Below are positions 1-10,667 of a DNA stretch of 64,000 bases, one piece after another. The notes under the pieces are model-generated. The model was not told the origin of the DNA. It did not search any database and worked only from the letters and a program-made list of their open reading frames with translations. The position numbers and the translations under genes were made by a program. Source of the stretch: Undaria pinnatifida (taxonomy: Eukaryota > Sar > Phaeophyceae > Laminariales > Alariaceae); the NCBI GenBank assembly GCA_012845835.1, contig JABAKD010000001.1, forward strand, positions 5,400,976 to 5,464,975, written 5' to 3'. The stretch's first letter is position 1. The number at the start of each line of letters is the position of its first letter.

Positions 1-1100
1 CCTTGGCATGCACAGCCTGCAATTGACAAGGGCATGGCTTGTCGTCGCTGACGTAGCCGAACGTCGCCAGGAGGGAAACGATGGCCGATGAATCACACAC
101 CATGCAGTCGACCGCAGCACGGCCAGATGACGCAATGTATCTTGCGTGCCGGAGTACGTCTTCGACGCAACTGCGATGGAAGACGTGTTTGCACGGTAAG
201 ACGGCGTTGAGATGGGCACGCAGCGCTTCTCTGCAGATGCCACGAGTAAGTATCACGCACAGATGACGCCGAGGATGGCCGCTCACGATGACAAGGGGCC
301 GATGAACGAAGATAGCAGACGAATTGCACCCTAACAATAGCGCGCTGGGACGGAGAAGGGTGCGTCGAATAAGGAGGGAAAAGGAAAAACGATGTGAAAT
401 ATAAGTCGCAGCTACTGCTGTCAACAAGCGGGACAAGGAGACATTGCCACGTCCTACGAGAGCCTAGGGTACTGACAACGTATTGTAATCAACACCAGAT
501 AGCAGCAATGTCACGAAACCGCGTGCACTCATGAATCATTTGCCACATCTGACAAAGTAGATGCGTCCTCGGCGATAGAAACCAAGCAATAATCGAACAT
601 ACCCCGTATGTTGGCTGCTGCTACGGGTGGACAGAAGCTCACCTCCTCTTTGCCGCATCTTGCGGCCGGTGTCTCTTGAGGTTTTGGTCAAGGATCGCTG
701 ATTGGGTTTTCATCTTGCGTGGAGAGGTCCGCCTCGAAATACGTGGGTTCCGTTTCATTTAACAGAGGTTGACTTTGTCTTTTGACATCAATTGATTGCA
801 TAAAATCCGCCTGACATACCCTGGTTCGCGCGGTGTACACAAAGGAACCAGCGAGCGACGGGAACGGCACAAGGTTACGAAAAGGATGGAACCGAACAAA
901 ATCATTTTAGGATAGAGATGGCAAAACTGAGGCACTACATATGCGTGAAAATCCACAGTGAGCCGGATCCTAGCCGATAAACAAACGGTTTCGGACCCAT
1001 CGGGTAAATATAAACGGACTACCGAATGTTTTATCGGACTAAAATACACATGCGACAAAAACGTTGCAGTAGGAATGAGATACGACAGAAGAAGTCGCAC
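1..1100. other. No gene recognised
   Basis: Short overlapping ORFs occur on both strands but none has a recognisable domain, a convincing splice-site framework or a consistent frame. I see no repeat unit here either. It is probably eroded intergenic or transposon-derived sequence flanking the Helitron relic that begins near 1,123. Confidence 0.4.
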
Positions 1101-1776
1101 ATACGTGGGCCACTTCCAGCATTCACTGCTTCGTGCTTTCGCTACTTGTCTGCCAACCGGATATGCCTTCCACGTATGTCACGGCCGACACGCCGGTAGC
1201 GAGCCGCATGACGACTATATTTCGACTACAGTACCCGCGCGTAGGAAAAGAGGCATTGGTTATACGGAAACAAACCGGCGCGATATAACAACAACACCTC
1301 GAGAGCTCGACAATTTTTTCGGGTTTGTCCCCAGGTCGTCTCTCAGCTGCTCGCAGGTGTTGTAGCCGTATACCTACACTAACAGATGGGCATGCAATGT
1401 AGGTCGAAATTGCCCCTCGGTCAAGGCCGATATACGCCTGCACTTTCCCCAAGGCACCGCCGTCACCATCAGCTGCCCCAACCCTTAAGAGACAGTTAAA
1501 AACGGTCTTCAGAGTCTCATGGAAGAACGTGGCAGATGCAACAGGGTCGACCGCGACCGTTTTCACCCTCGGGATAAAATCAGGTATTCGTTTGTGACAT
1601 GTAGACGCAAGGTCAATGTTGTGACCTCCGCAATTCATAAACAAAGGACTGTTCATGTCCGACGGGTGTATCGCTGGCCAAAAAAATGGCTGACCGAATA
1701 TCATCATCAATGAAATCGCCTGCACCCGTGCGGCATGTTTGCCATGGTCTGTCCACCTCGCATTGTGTGACACCAC

Positions 1777-2215
1777 CTGAAATGTTCTTAACCGCAGGAG
1801 AATACCAGGATGAGCGTTTAGCACGGCGCTTAACCGCTTCCCTAGCTGGAGCTCTGCCGGCAAAGGCTACCAGAACATCATTTGATGTTTTCAATAGAGT
1901 CTCCGCGCCGTCGAATCTGACACCCGCCCGCGGAGTTTAAACTGCACGTTAGACCGGGCTTCGTGTCTGATAATGATTGCGCCCACGCAGAAAAGAAAGT
2001 AACAGTTCTTGCGCGACCTGTCGTCGCGTCGGTTAAGCGAACCCTGGCCCGTCGTTTAAACGAAACAGACCTCATGCTTGAAGGACATTCGGGTCCGCAC
2101 AGCCTTCTGGAAACAAATGCACGAACCCTTCAACCCTAGCGTCGTCGTTGTAAAAGTCACTCAAGATGCTACCATGGGGTACAACGAGAACGTTGTCATT
2201 GCCTCCTGGCACATG
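1777..2215. repeat. 439-bp tandem duplication, copy 1
   Basis: The sequence from CTGAAATGTTCTTAACCGC at 1,777 recurs 439 bp later at 2,216, and the downstream anchor CATGCTTGAAGGACATTC recurs with the same offset (2,073 and 2,512). The duplication lies inside the Helitron relic and repeats the peptide beginning MPAELQLGKRL on the minus strand. Confidence 0.85.
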
Positions 2216-2654
2216 CTGAAATGTTCTTAACCGCAGGAGAATACCAGGATGAGCGTTTAGCACGGCACTCAACCGCTTCCCTAGCTGGAGCTCTGCCGGC
2301 AAGGCTACCAGAAGATTATTCGATGTTCTCGATAGAATCCCCGCGCCGTCGAATCTGACACCCGCCCGCGGAGTTTAAACTGCACGTTAGACCGGGCTTC
2401 GTGTCTGATAATGATTGCGGCCACTCAGAAATGGAAGTAACGGTTTTTGCGCGACCTGTCGTCGCGTCGGTTACGCGAAACCTTGGCCCGTCGTTTAAAC
2501 GAAACATACCTCATGCTTGAAGGACATTCGAGTCCGCACAGCCTTCTGGAAACAAATTCACGAACCCTTCAACCCTAGCGTCGTCGTTGTAAAAGTCACT
2601 CAAGATGCTACCATGGGGTACAACGAGAACGTTGTCATTGCCTCCAGGCACCAT
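2216..2654. repeat. 439-bp tandem duplication, copy 2
   Basis: Second copy, directly abutting the first, with scattered substitutions. It includes the segment encoding VVPHGSILSDFYNDDARVEG on the minus strand, which is likewise present in copy 1. Confidence 0.85.
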
Positions 2655-3779
2655 GCGGAGAGCGGTTTCCGCCGCTGCCACAGCATTCATGTGCAGGTCG
2701 TCGCCCAATTTCCGAAGGGCACTTGGGCGCTGTAGTGACGAAGTTACAGTGTCTTGAGCCGAAACAACGACCGCGTACGCATCGATGATATATGCCCTGC
2801 CGTCTTCACCCGCATCATTTTCCGAATCGCTGTCCCCTGAACTTTCCTCGTCGCTGCTAACTTCATCTTCGTCCATCGCCTCGCCTTCTCGTCGGTCGTT
2901 CGTATATGACGACGATGCTCTTCCCCGGAGATTATTTGGGACCTGCGGATTGAACACCACGTCCAATAACTCCTGCGGACACTCACGTCAGAGGGATACG
3001 TGTCGAGATTGGTCTCGCTGACCGAAGCTTTTCGCGCGAGACAAAAACCATTCACTAAACTGCCGTCTTTGCCCAGCATATACTCGATGAGGCCTCGCAC
3101 CATATGCTTGCGGGCCCCTAATAACCGTCTCATTTGTGACGCAGTTGGCTTGTTCTTCCCAGCCAGACGATGGTGAATATGTCCAACAAACCAGTGGCAG
3201 CAAGTGTTAAATTGCCCAGAACATAACTCGAATCGTTTGTGTAAAACACAGAGGTGTCCCGGAGTGAACGTTGAGCCGAGCCCGGAATGTTGCGAACTTT
3301 TCTCGACTCGAGGGCAATCACGTGGCCTTTCACACGGACTGCATAGGCAGCTGCACGCTAGACCACCGTAGCTTCGTCGAACTTGCGTGGCATGTCACCG
3401 ACCCAAAAAACATTCGCCAAAGCTGCCTCAGGAATTTATTTTTCGATAGAGAGTTGTAGCAGTCCTTGCAATGCAGCTTGCCGCCGTCTTCTTTGCAATA
3501 CCCACGAACACTTAGGACTAATCCATCGAGCAAACCGCCGGGATCGTTCGGGTAACCACGAAACTCCGACATCAACCGTTTATTGTCACGCAGATTGTCG
3601 GCCGCTCGGAGATGCTCTCTTTGCGGAAGATCACGAGGAGACATAACATGGTGGTCTCGCACAGTAGACATGATGTCGCATACCGCACAAGAAGACCTGA
3701 ACAACGTCTTGACGTAGTTGGGCGACCATTCACAAACTCGTTGTTCCCATTTGCGCCAAGCGATTTCGCAGGTACTACG

Positions 3780-4420
3780 AGGGCAGCGGGCAGCCGACAC
3801 TCATCAACCGGCGCTTTAGAGGAGCTACAGCTACAAATACCAGACAAACGTATCGTAGATCGCCGGTCGAAGTGTGTGTCTGCAAGAAAAAATGCTGCAA
3901 ATCGGCTCCTCTAAGATCGGAACCATCTGTTTTATTTCCGTGCGGACCTAAAATCTTAACGTATCGTAGATCGCCGATCGAAGTGTGTGTCTGCAAGAGA
4001 AAATGCTGCAAATCGGCTCACGAAGATCGGAGCCATCTGTTTTATTTCCGTGCGGGCCAAATATCTTTGACGAGACATTCACCTAACTCTGCCGACGAAC
4101 GAACCCTGTTGACAACCATCGATGCTGCGAAGAAAAATCTCGGGCCGAAGGCCCAAGCGCAGCGGACAGCCGACAATACTCAACGGGCATTACAGAAGAG
4201 CCTCAACTGCAATTACCCTAGACAAGAGTATCGTAAATCGTCGACCAGATGGACGTGTTGTTGTGTCTGCACGAATCGACATACCAAGAGGGAAATATCC
4301 TGTTTTATTTAACTGCGCACCTAATGTGTTTCACGAGACACTCACCTGACACTGCCGACGAACATGCGCTGCTGATAGTCGTCGATGCCGCGCAGAAGGG
4401 CCTCGGGACGAATATCTCCG
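3780..4420. repeat. Nested tandem repeats in Helitron 5' region
   Basis: A 111-bp unit starting CGTATCGTAGATCGCCG occurs at 3,849-3,959 and 3,960-4,070. A larger unit of about 268 bp, carrying ACTCTGCCGACGAAC and TCGATGCTGCG, starts near 3,961 and recurs in diverged form from 4,229. A partial third copy precedes 3,849 (the GCAGCCGACA segment). This is repeat-within-repeat growth in dead Helitron sequence. Confidence 0.7.
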
Positions 4421-4616
4421 ACCAAATCCATGCTGTCCCTACACTGGGATTGACCTAGCGGAGTGTCGATAGCTGCAGTTGGACAAGTTTCGAGGAAGAC
4501 CGTGCTGGGCTCGGCAGACGCACGCCTGCGTTTAGCGCTTAACCGAACGTTGCCCACAAAAATTCGATACGATAACGGACGAAGCACACGATGACGATAA
4601 CCAACTTAGTTATATT

Positions 4617-4891
4617 CTGGACCAAGGCTACGGTAGGGGGGGTACCCCCATTTCCACTGGTGTGTTAGAGCCACTCGCACGAGTAGCTCTGTACCCTACG
4701 GATGGAGATGGTTTAGGCACTTGGTTTGGCGCAGCTTATATCACCTTTGCATTGCGGATTGATTTCGTCCATGTAAAACATAAAGAAAACGTAAGGTTGC
4801 ATAGGAACAAAGGGGTTACTCGCGCGAGTGACCCCTAGCCACTGAAATAAAAGGTCCAAAAGGGGACCCCCCTACCGTAGCCTGGGTCTCT
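4617..4891. mobile_element. Small TIR element (MITE-like)
   Basis: The left end carries AAGGCTACGGTAGGGGGG (4,623 on) and the right end the reverse complement, CCCCCCTACCGTAGCC (to about 4,883). The interior has no ORF but has two inverted Ser/Thr-like palindromic blocks (CACTCGCACGAG, ACTCGCGCGAGT). About 270 bp between inverted ends fits a non-autonomous DNA transposon. Target duplication is not clear; both sides show TCTGGA-like sequence. Confidence 0.6.
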
Positions 4892-5041
4892 GGAACGGAG
4901 AAGCCGCAACACAGTCACAGCCAGTATCACTAGGTATGTGGAGACAGCTACCAATTTGTCAAGCTGCGTGCCTACCGCGTATATAGAAGCAGCGTTAAGA
5001 ACAACGGCAACTGTGCAGTGTATTAGTATACTGCTGCTGCT
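4889..5041. repeat. Direct repeat of ~150 bp, copy 1
   Basis: TCTGGAACGGAGAAGCCGC followed by a CAGCCAGTATCACTAG block and TAGTATACTGCTGCTGCTG. The same order recurs about 176 bp downstream with small indels. Confidence 0.7.
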
Positions 5042-5064
5042 GAAAAAGCACAAATTAGTGATAT

Positions 5065-5211
5065 TCTGGAACGAAGAAGCCGCAACAGCAGTCACAGCCA
5101 GTATAACTAGTTATGCGGAGACGACTACCAATTGTCAAGCCGCGTGCCCACCGCGTACATAGAAGCAGTAGTAACAGGAGCGGCAACTAGTATACTGCTG
5201 TTGCTGCTGCA
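5065..5211. repeat. Direct repeat of ~150 bp, copy 2
   Basis: Second copy beginning TCTGGAACGAAGAAGCCGC and ending TAGTATACTGCTGTTGCTGC. Non-coding. Confidence 0.7.
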
Positions 5212-5495
5212 AAAACAAAAGGCAGGTGGTAAAACACCAAGAACAACAAATTAAGGCACTCGTGTGAAGAGAAAGGCACTCGTGAGTACGAACGGTCCGA
5301 ACTTTCGTATCGGCGTCAGGACCTCTGTAACTTGCACTGCTCGTACGAACCTTGGCTACGAACTACGAAGCACCAGCTAGCACCCCGAGAAAAAAAAACG
5401 GGCACTCGTCTCGAAATTACGTCCTCAAGTACCTCTGCCTTGTCAAAGCTGCCTGCCTTGTCCGCTGACACAGAATGCAACATAGAAGAGGTGCT

Positions 5496-5922
5496 CTCCA
5501 TCACAGCGTCAACGCGGGCCGACAATTGAAGCTGCCGCGCCGCCTCACATTGAAAGCGCACGTTTCTCGCCGTGAAAAAAAGGCGGATGTGCAACCCGAA
5601 CACCCCCGCACGACGACTACCGCTGGCGAAGGTGAGATGAATCTGCAGCGAAGTGCGGTGCTGTTCGGGTTGCATGTGCGCGTTTATTTTGCGGCGAGAA
5701 GCGATACTTTAGAGTAGAGGGAGTCGAGTGTTGTTCAAGCAGAGGTGTTGAAGTGTCGTCCGTTCGGCAGAGATGACATGAATCTGCAGCGGTAGTCGTC
5801 GTGCGATAGTGTTAACAGTTCGGGTTGCATATCCGCTTTTTTTTTGGCGGCGAGAAACGCGCGCTTTCAATGCGAGGCGGCGCGCAATTGTCGGCCCGCG
5901 TTGACGCTGTGATGCAGAGCAC
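5496..5922. repeat. Fold-back repeat flanking gypsy LTR
   Basis: The segment 5,496-5,605 (CATCACAGCGTCAACGCGGG through the GGCGGATGTGCAACCCG block) is the imperfect reverse complement of 5,815-5,922. A third partial copy lies at 5,663-5,711. The stem could form a long hairpin. No protein is supported; the ORFs seen are translations of the two arms. Confidence 0.65.
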
Positions 5923-5925
5923 CAA

Positions 5926-6715
5926 TGTTTTGTTGTATTGTAACGAACGGATAAAGAGCTATTTTAGACACACGTACCCAAGTCTCCAATCCCTTGTCCC
6001 AACTCTCTCACCTCTTCTAGTTCTTTTCCTCCGTGTCTACCTTCAGGCTGATTCCTCCCGTCTGCTTGTTGCAACAGCTGCCTGCGAACACCAGTCTCGT
6101 CTCACGCAGTCCTCTTCCAAGCGCTCGTACAATATAAAAGATCTCCGGATGACACCTCTAACAATAGCTTACGGTAACGATCGCTGTACTCAAGCTCGGT
6201 TCGCAGTCACTCACTCTCGTGTCAGATCAAGTTCAGGTTCCTTTTTCCCTCGTTTGGTTTTGTGTGCTTTTGGACTGAGGCCGTGAGCGGCACGCTTTCT
6301 AGACTGATCGGCGTTATACAGACCTAGGCAGCATTCCACCACGGGGCTTCATGTGACGTCATGTCAATCCGCCACAACACCCCCCCAGCACGGCTTCCCA
6401 AGAATACCGTGCTAACCGGGCTGCGGATACACTGGAGTAAGAGTGAGGGCCTTTTCCCACACTTAGTCGTGCTTCGATTACCCTAAGGCTCGAATGAGTG
6501 GCGTCTACCATTTTCATGGATAGGCGTCTCTCAGGGGGTAGGGACCCTGGGCCTCGCGCTTTTTCGCATTAGGTCCCAGATCGGTACTGCTGGACTTGCT
6601 AGAATTTCTCATCAAGCGCACCAGCTGAAAGCCTCTTATCCACCACTTCCCTGCTTTTCCCATTAACCCGGGTAAGCCGAGGCCTTGATCTTGCTCGCTG
6701 GTCGATCTTCGGCCA
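5926..6715 (-). repeat. Candidate 3' LTR of the gypsy element
   Basis: Bounds are inferred. On the minus strand a purine tract GGAGAAAGGGAGAAG (about 6,720-6,735) lies just after the last coding sequence and would be the polypurine tract. The following sequence begins TGGCCGAAG and runs to ...CAAAACA at 5,926, giving TG...CA ends and about 790 bp. The 5' LTR is absent from the window, so there is no partner to confirm it. Confidence 0.4.
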
Positions 6716-6760
6716 ACGTCTTCTCCCTTTCTCCATCGGTTTCCACGTTACGTTCCTCGT

Positions 6761-7500
6761 TTACGGGGAACCGGATTGCGAATTTCCGGTCCTCCTACCT
6801 GTCAGGATTTCACGTTCGTTGAGCTCCTCCCGATCTCCGTCTGCGTACCGAACCCGCCAGTACGGTGACTTGTAGTCGAAGACCTTCCAAAGGTGACGCT
6901 TCTTGTTTCCTTCAGCATCCGCGAATTCCCTCCAGATCACGGTCCCCACGGGGTGTTGTTTCAACGCTTGTTCGGGTCGATCCCATCTCTTTCCTTCCGC
7001 GTTAGCTTCGAAGTTGGTCTTGCCCGGCACTCCGCTCCGTGATACGTTTCCCACAGCGCATGGAAAACGTCCAGCTGTAAAGGGGTGAAACTGTCTCGTG
7101 CCTCCTCTTCGAACAGCCACTGCGACTCTGTGCCATCCACGAGTCGTCCCTTGTATCGCCACTTCCAAGCGTTGCCTTGACCCATCACAGCCTTTCTGTC
7201 TATGAGGGTATACATAGGCGACGCTACAATCGACGGCTTCGCTAGTCCGAAGTCAACTCCCCATGCCAGGTGAGCAAATTCGTTTTCGAAGTCGTGACGG
7301 GGGTCGTCCGGACGTAAGTGAAACATCTTGATATTCGATGCTGACGCCCGTCGTCGGCGAATCCCTCGCCCGTTCATCGTGACGATGTAGCTGAGTCCTG
7401 GTAAGACAACTTCAGTCACCTCCCAAGGTCCGGTCCAGTGCTCGTAGGCTAGTTTATGATGTATCCCTTCCCTTGCCATCACAGACTCCGCCTCCTTCAC
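6761..7500 (-). pseudogene. Gypsy integrase C-terminus with Tudor-like tail
   Basis: Two overlapping minus frames (6,961-7,536 and 6,761-7,168) joined by a frameshift near 7,000-7,050. The first part, GDKVLVKEAE followed by LAYEHWTGPWEVTEVV and a basic RGIRRRRAS stretch, matches the GPY/F-type integrase C-terminus. A chromo-like WKWRYKGRLVDGTESQWL segment follows. The end, WKVFDYKSPYWRVRYADGD, resembles the Tudor/Agenet fold, in which a strand ending in YxDGD is typical. In related elements such chromatin-reader tails steer integration to modified histones. The reader function here is inference from that analogy. Confidence 0.6.
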
Positions 7501-8606
7501 CAGTACCTTATCTCCGACAACAACACGGGTTCCCACCGAGGTCCGACCGATTTCAGCATTCCGACTCTCACTATTTTCTGTCTGTCTTCAAGTCTTTTCG
7601 ATAGAGCCATCCGTACATCCCGTACCTCCTTGTACGCTTGACGTTTGTCAGCCACGTAATTGTGCATCCCGCCTCTGAAATCACCACCATCTATCTCGGG
7701 GTGCGTAGCATCAAGTTGCGTGCGTGCATCACGACCGACGAAAAGACGGAAGGGAGTTGGCTTCCCTGGTAAGCGCAGGTCCGGCGTGGTACGATGGATC
7801 CACAGTGCCGGTTGTACATACTCGTCCCATCTGCGAGGCCACGTCTTGCACAGTTCTCCTAGTGCTTCGTGTAGCCACCCCCCCAGTCTCTCCACCGTCC
7901 CCTGTGCACGTGGATGATCGGCAGGCCCATAGGCGATGGTCACGTTCAACCACTTACATGAGTGTTGCATCACCTCTGCCGTGAACTCGGATCCCGGATC
8001 ACTGCAAACATACAGCGGTAGCCCAAAAGTAAGCATCACTTCGAGCAGTTTCCTCGCTACTCCAATTGCTTCTTTCGTGGGAAGTGGAAAGGCGAACGAG
8101 AACATGCTGGCTTTGTCGACTGCCACCAGTAGAACTTTGTTGCCTGCGTCTGGCCTCACCCCCATGTCCTGGATGTCGACTTCGAGTACTTCCCCAGGTC
8201 GTAGAAACCTCGAGGGTAGCATATCAACCCGTTGACTCGCTGACCGCTTGCGACGTCTGCACCCATACGAGAAAACGTAGTCTCTAACGTCCTTGATGAG
8301 GGTGGGCCAGCAGTACCGATGACTAATCAAGGCTGTAGTTCTCGCCGTCCCCGGATGCCCATAGGTGCTGTGCGCCAACGCCATAATCCCTGGAACAAGA
8401 GATCGGGGAACTACAAGTCGTGGGATCTTTCCCCGAGGTGCTACCCACAAGAGGCCGTTATCATCCATCACATATTCGCCACCTCCTGATCCTCGGTTTC
8501 CCGCTTCCTGGAGTTCTTTCCGAATCTTGCCAAGTACCATATCTTCGCACTGCCTCTGCATCAGCTGTGGCAAATCCTGGAGAATAGCTGTCACCCTTTC
8601 CAGCAT
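7497..8606 (-). pseudogene. Gypsy integrase catalytic region
   Basis: A 369-residue open frame. The N-terminal zinc-binding region reads AHSTYGHPG and RYCWPTLIKDV, but the expected C-x-x-C ends SYGCRRRK, with one Cys replaced by Tyr. The DDE core is intact by eye: Asp in VEVDIQDMG, Asp in VCSDPGSEF and Glu in GTVERLGG, with catalytic spacing in the usual range. The downstream YVQPALWIHRTTPD and TPFRLFVGRD segments are typical of Ty3/gypsy. Integrase inserts the cDNA into the host genome. This is the longest undamaged part of the element. Confidence 0.85.
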
Positions 8607-8636
8607 GGATGGCTCTGATTGCTGGGGTCCCTTGGC

Positions 8637-8960
8637 CTATTTCCCTGATCCACTTGAACGGCTGCCGGTGTCCTTTCGTGATTCCTCCAACGGATCACGT
8701 TGCCGTTTCGGTCTCGGGACGGGCTCTCTCTGTCCCCTGCGTTTGCGTGGGCGATCAACTTCCACGGGTAGTTCAGTAGTAGTGACCGTCTGCGCCGTTG
8801 CATTCTCCATCTCCTCCTCCTCCTCAGGTAACGGCGGTTCTGCCTCCCAGACAACCTCCGGTTCCTGGGAAGTGGCCTTTGCCTGCGATCTCGTGACCGC
8901 TCTTGTCATTTCAAAGGCTTTTGATGCTGCGAGGTAATCTTCAAACATCATGCAGGCCAA
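8637..8960 (-). pseudogene. Gypsy pol linker (TRSQA segment)
   Basis: In the same frame as the upstream methyltransferase end, separated only by a TAA at 8,961-8,963. It contains FEDYLAASKAFE, TRAVTRSQAKA, an acidic run PLPEEEEEMEN and the basic RPRKRRGQ. TRSQA-type segments between RNase H and integrase are common in Ty3/gypsy. The basic cluster could serve nuclear import (inference). A frameshift near 8,620 separates it from the integrase frame. Confidence 0.55.
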
Positions 8961-9891
8961 TTATTTCAGTTCCGCGACCTCTGGTACCGGTTTTCTCAGT
9001 AAGCCTTGAACGGCTAGTTCAACTAATACTGCTCGTAGCATTGGAGGAGACGTGAAATCTGCGATGACGTTTGCCGCTGCGCTTTTGCTGACTGTTTGCG
9101 GGATCACGTAGTGTTCCTGCCCTGTGGTGATCTTGGCGTAATCGTTGAAGCGCAACTCTTCGGCTTCTTCAAGGCGTGCCGCATCCGCTGGGTTTGCGAT
9201 ATACCCTTCGGTTGGCTTTTCCCCCATGATGTGAGCACTGTTCAAAAAGATGATGGGTTCGTTGAACGAATATCGCTCGCTCTCCGTTACCTCGCTTCAG
9301 GAAGTATGCGCCTCTTCGTCCCAGAAATTCCCCTAATTCCTGAATTGGTTGATTTACCTTCTCCAACCTCCGCTTCCAAACGGCTAACTTCCCTTTTGTG
9401 GCAAGGCCTCCCTTGATTCCTACCACGAATGCCCGTTTCCTCCTCCACGGAATCCCTACTTGGCTCGCTAGTATCTCCGCTTTGTCCACGATGTATGACT
9501 CTCGTTCCAAAGCGGGGAGAATCTCGTCGTTCCATTCCGTCGTTCGCAGAAGGTTGCCCAAACATTCGAGTATGAAAACTCGCGCGTCTGAGGCGATGGC
9601 AGCTTGGGCTAAGCTACTCGCTCCGGATATTCCCTCCTTCTCTCGTATCCCTTCAAACCTCCTGCAGGCGCCACCGACCACCACGTCTGGTCTCACCTCT
9701 CTCAACATGGTTAGGCATTCCTGCGACCCTGTTGTCACCCTAAGTAGCTCCGCACCGTTGTCCAGTCCGTTTGCTCTGATGCATTCCAGTGCTCTCCAGT
9801 CGTGGTCTACTGCTCCTCTGACCGTCAGCAATCCCTTTGATGCAAGGATGCTGCCTTCCCTCCCACAGTCGAGCATGACCACCACTGGAAG
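8961..9891 (-). pseudogene. Cytosine-5 DNA methyltransferase domain inside gypsy pol
   Basis: Starting at about residue 155 of the frame that opens at 10,353, motifs appear in the order of C5 methyltransferases. Motif I: LDCGREGSILASKG (SAM-binding loop). Motif II: AVDHDWRALECIRANG. Motif IV: PDVVVGGACRRFEGI, with the catalytic Cys. Motif VI: ILECLGNLL, keeping Glu. Motif VIII: IPWRRKRAFVVGI. After a 1-bp frameshift near 9,290, a second frame (8,961-9,245) supplies AARLEEAEELRF and a motif-X-like YVIPQTVSKSAAANVIADF. Total is about 280 residues, compact for the family, implying a small target-recognition region. Oddities: GGPPCQ is shortened to GGACRR, ENV is ECL, and Gln of motif VIII is Trp. 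Catalytic Cys and Glu remain, but activity of this copy is doubtful. The family call is strong; origin and role are inference. Confidence 0.8.
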
Positions 9892-10139
9892 CTCCGGAGC
9901 GATGACAAGCTTGGCCTGTTGAGTATCTGCCTCTGATGGTTCTGCAGGTGTGAGTGCGACGGCTGCAAGTACTGTAAGACTTTGAGTACTAGATCCGTCC
10001 ACATCTTCCACTCCTAAGGTTTCGAGGTGTACGCCGTCGAGCACTGGCCCCTGTGGCGCTTTGTAAACGTTTGGCAACGACTCGTCTCCTGGAAAAGAGT
10101 CGTCGAAATCTTCGATCACGATGCTCTTGTTCGGTAACC

Positions 10140-10655
10140 GCGACATGGCGTCTGGGAGCTGATGTTGTGTCCCCGGCCTCCACTTCAAGGTTATGTCGTG
10201 CTCCATCAACCTCAGAGCCCAGCGGTGGTATTTCGGTGTGAGAGATTGGCTTTTGAAGAGCCAAGTCAACGCCGAACAGTCCGTGATGGCGTGAACGGTC
10301 GCCCTCAAAGATAGGGTTGGCATTTGTTCACTGCCCACTTGACCGCCATGCATTCACGGTCTGTTGCTGAGCTTTTGGAGTCTCCTCTCGACCACCTTTT
10401 GCTGCCGTACGCGATCACCTTTTCCACTCCTTCGATGCATTGTGTCAGCACCGCTCCTGCTCCTATCTCACTGGCATCGGTGGACAGCGAGAACAGTTCT
10501 GTCCACACCGGCAGGGCTAGGATTGGAGGTGACGTCAAAGCCTCGATAAGCGCATTAAAAGCTTTGTTCTGCTCTTCTCCCCGCGGGACTTTCTCTTTCT
10601 TCGCTCTCTTGGTTCTGAACCTTGGATCTCTCAGCAAGTCGGAAATGGGCGCCAC
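10140..10655 (-). pseudogene. Gypsy RNase H
   Basis: Frame 10,305-10,655 has the RT-thumb/RNase H start: FNALIEALTSPPILALPVW, then LSTDASEIGAGAVLTQ (first catalytic Asp), IAYGSKRW and SSATDRECMAVKWAV (catalytic Glu). A frameshift near 10,310 moves to the next frame with AITDCSALTWLF (third Asp), KYHRWALRLMEHDITLKW and GTQHQLPDAMSRLP, the usual end of the domain. RNase H degrades the RNA strand during reverse transcription. In most Ty3/gypsy elements the integrase linker follows at once; here the methyltransferase follows. Confidence 0.8.
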
Positions 10656-10667
10656 CGCTGTGCTATA

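Larger units (their letters stand above)
1123..3800 (-). pseudogene. Decayed Helitron Rep/helicase, N-terminal half
   Basis: Read on the minus strand from about 3,800 downward, successive frames give the order expected for a Helitron RepHel protein. First comes a Cys-rich segment ending LHCKDCYNSLSKNKFLRQLW (3,330-3,800). Next is a KGHVIALES-type segment (3,130-3,333), then an acidic linker with NNLRGRASSSY (about 2,900) and an LFPEG motif (about 2,550). The Helitron_like_N domain follows (1,123-1,863), with FFWPAIHPSDMNSPLF, DPVASATFFHETL and GALGKVQAYIGLDRG. Homology fades where the HUH nuclease motif should begin. Several frameshifts and a 439-bp tandem duplication break it, so it cannot encode a working transposase. 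The helicase half is absent. Family placement is firm; exact limits are not. Confidence 0.75.
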
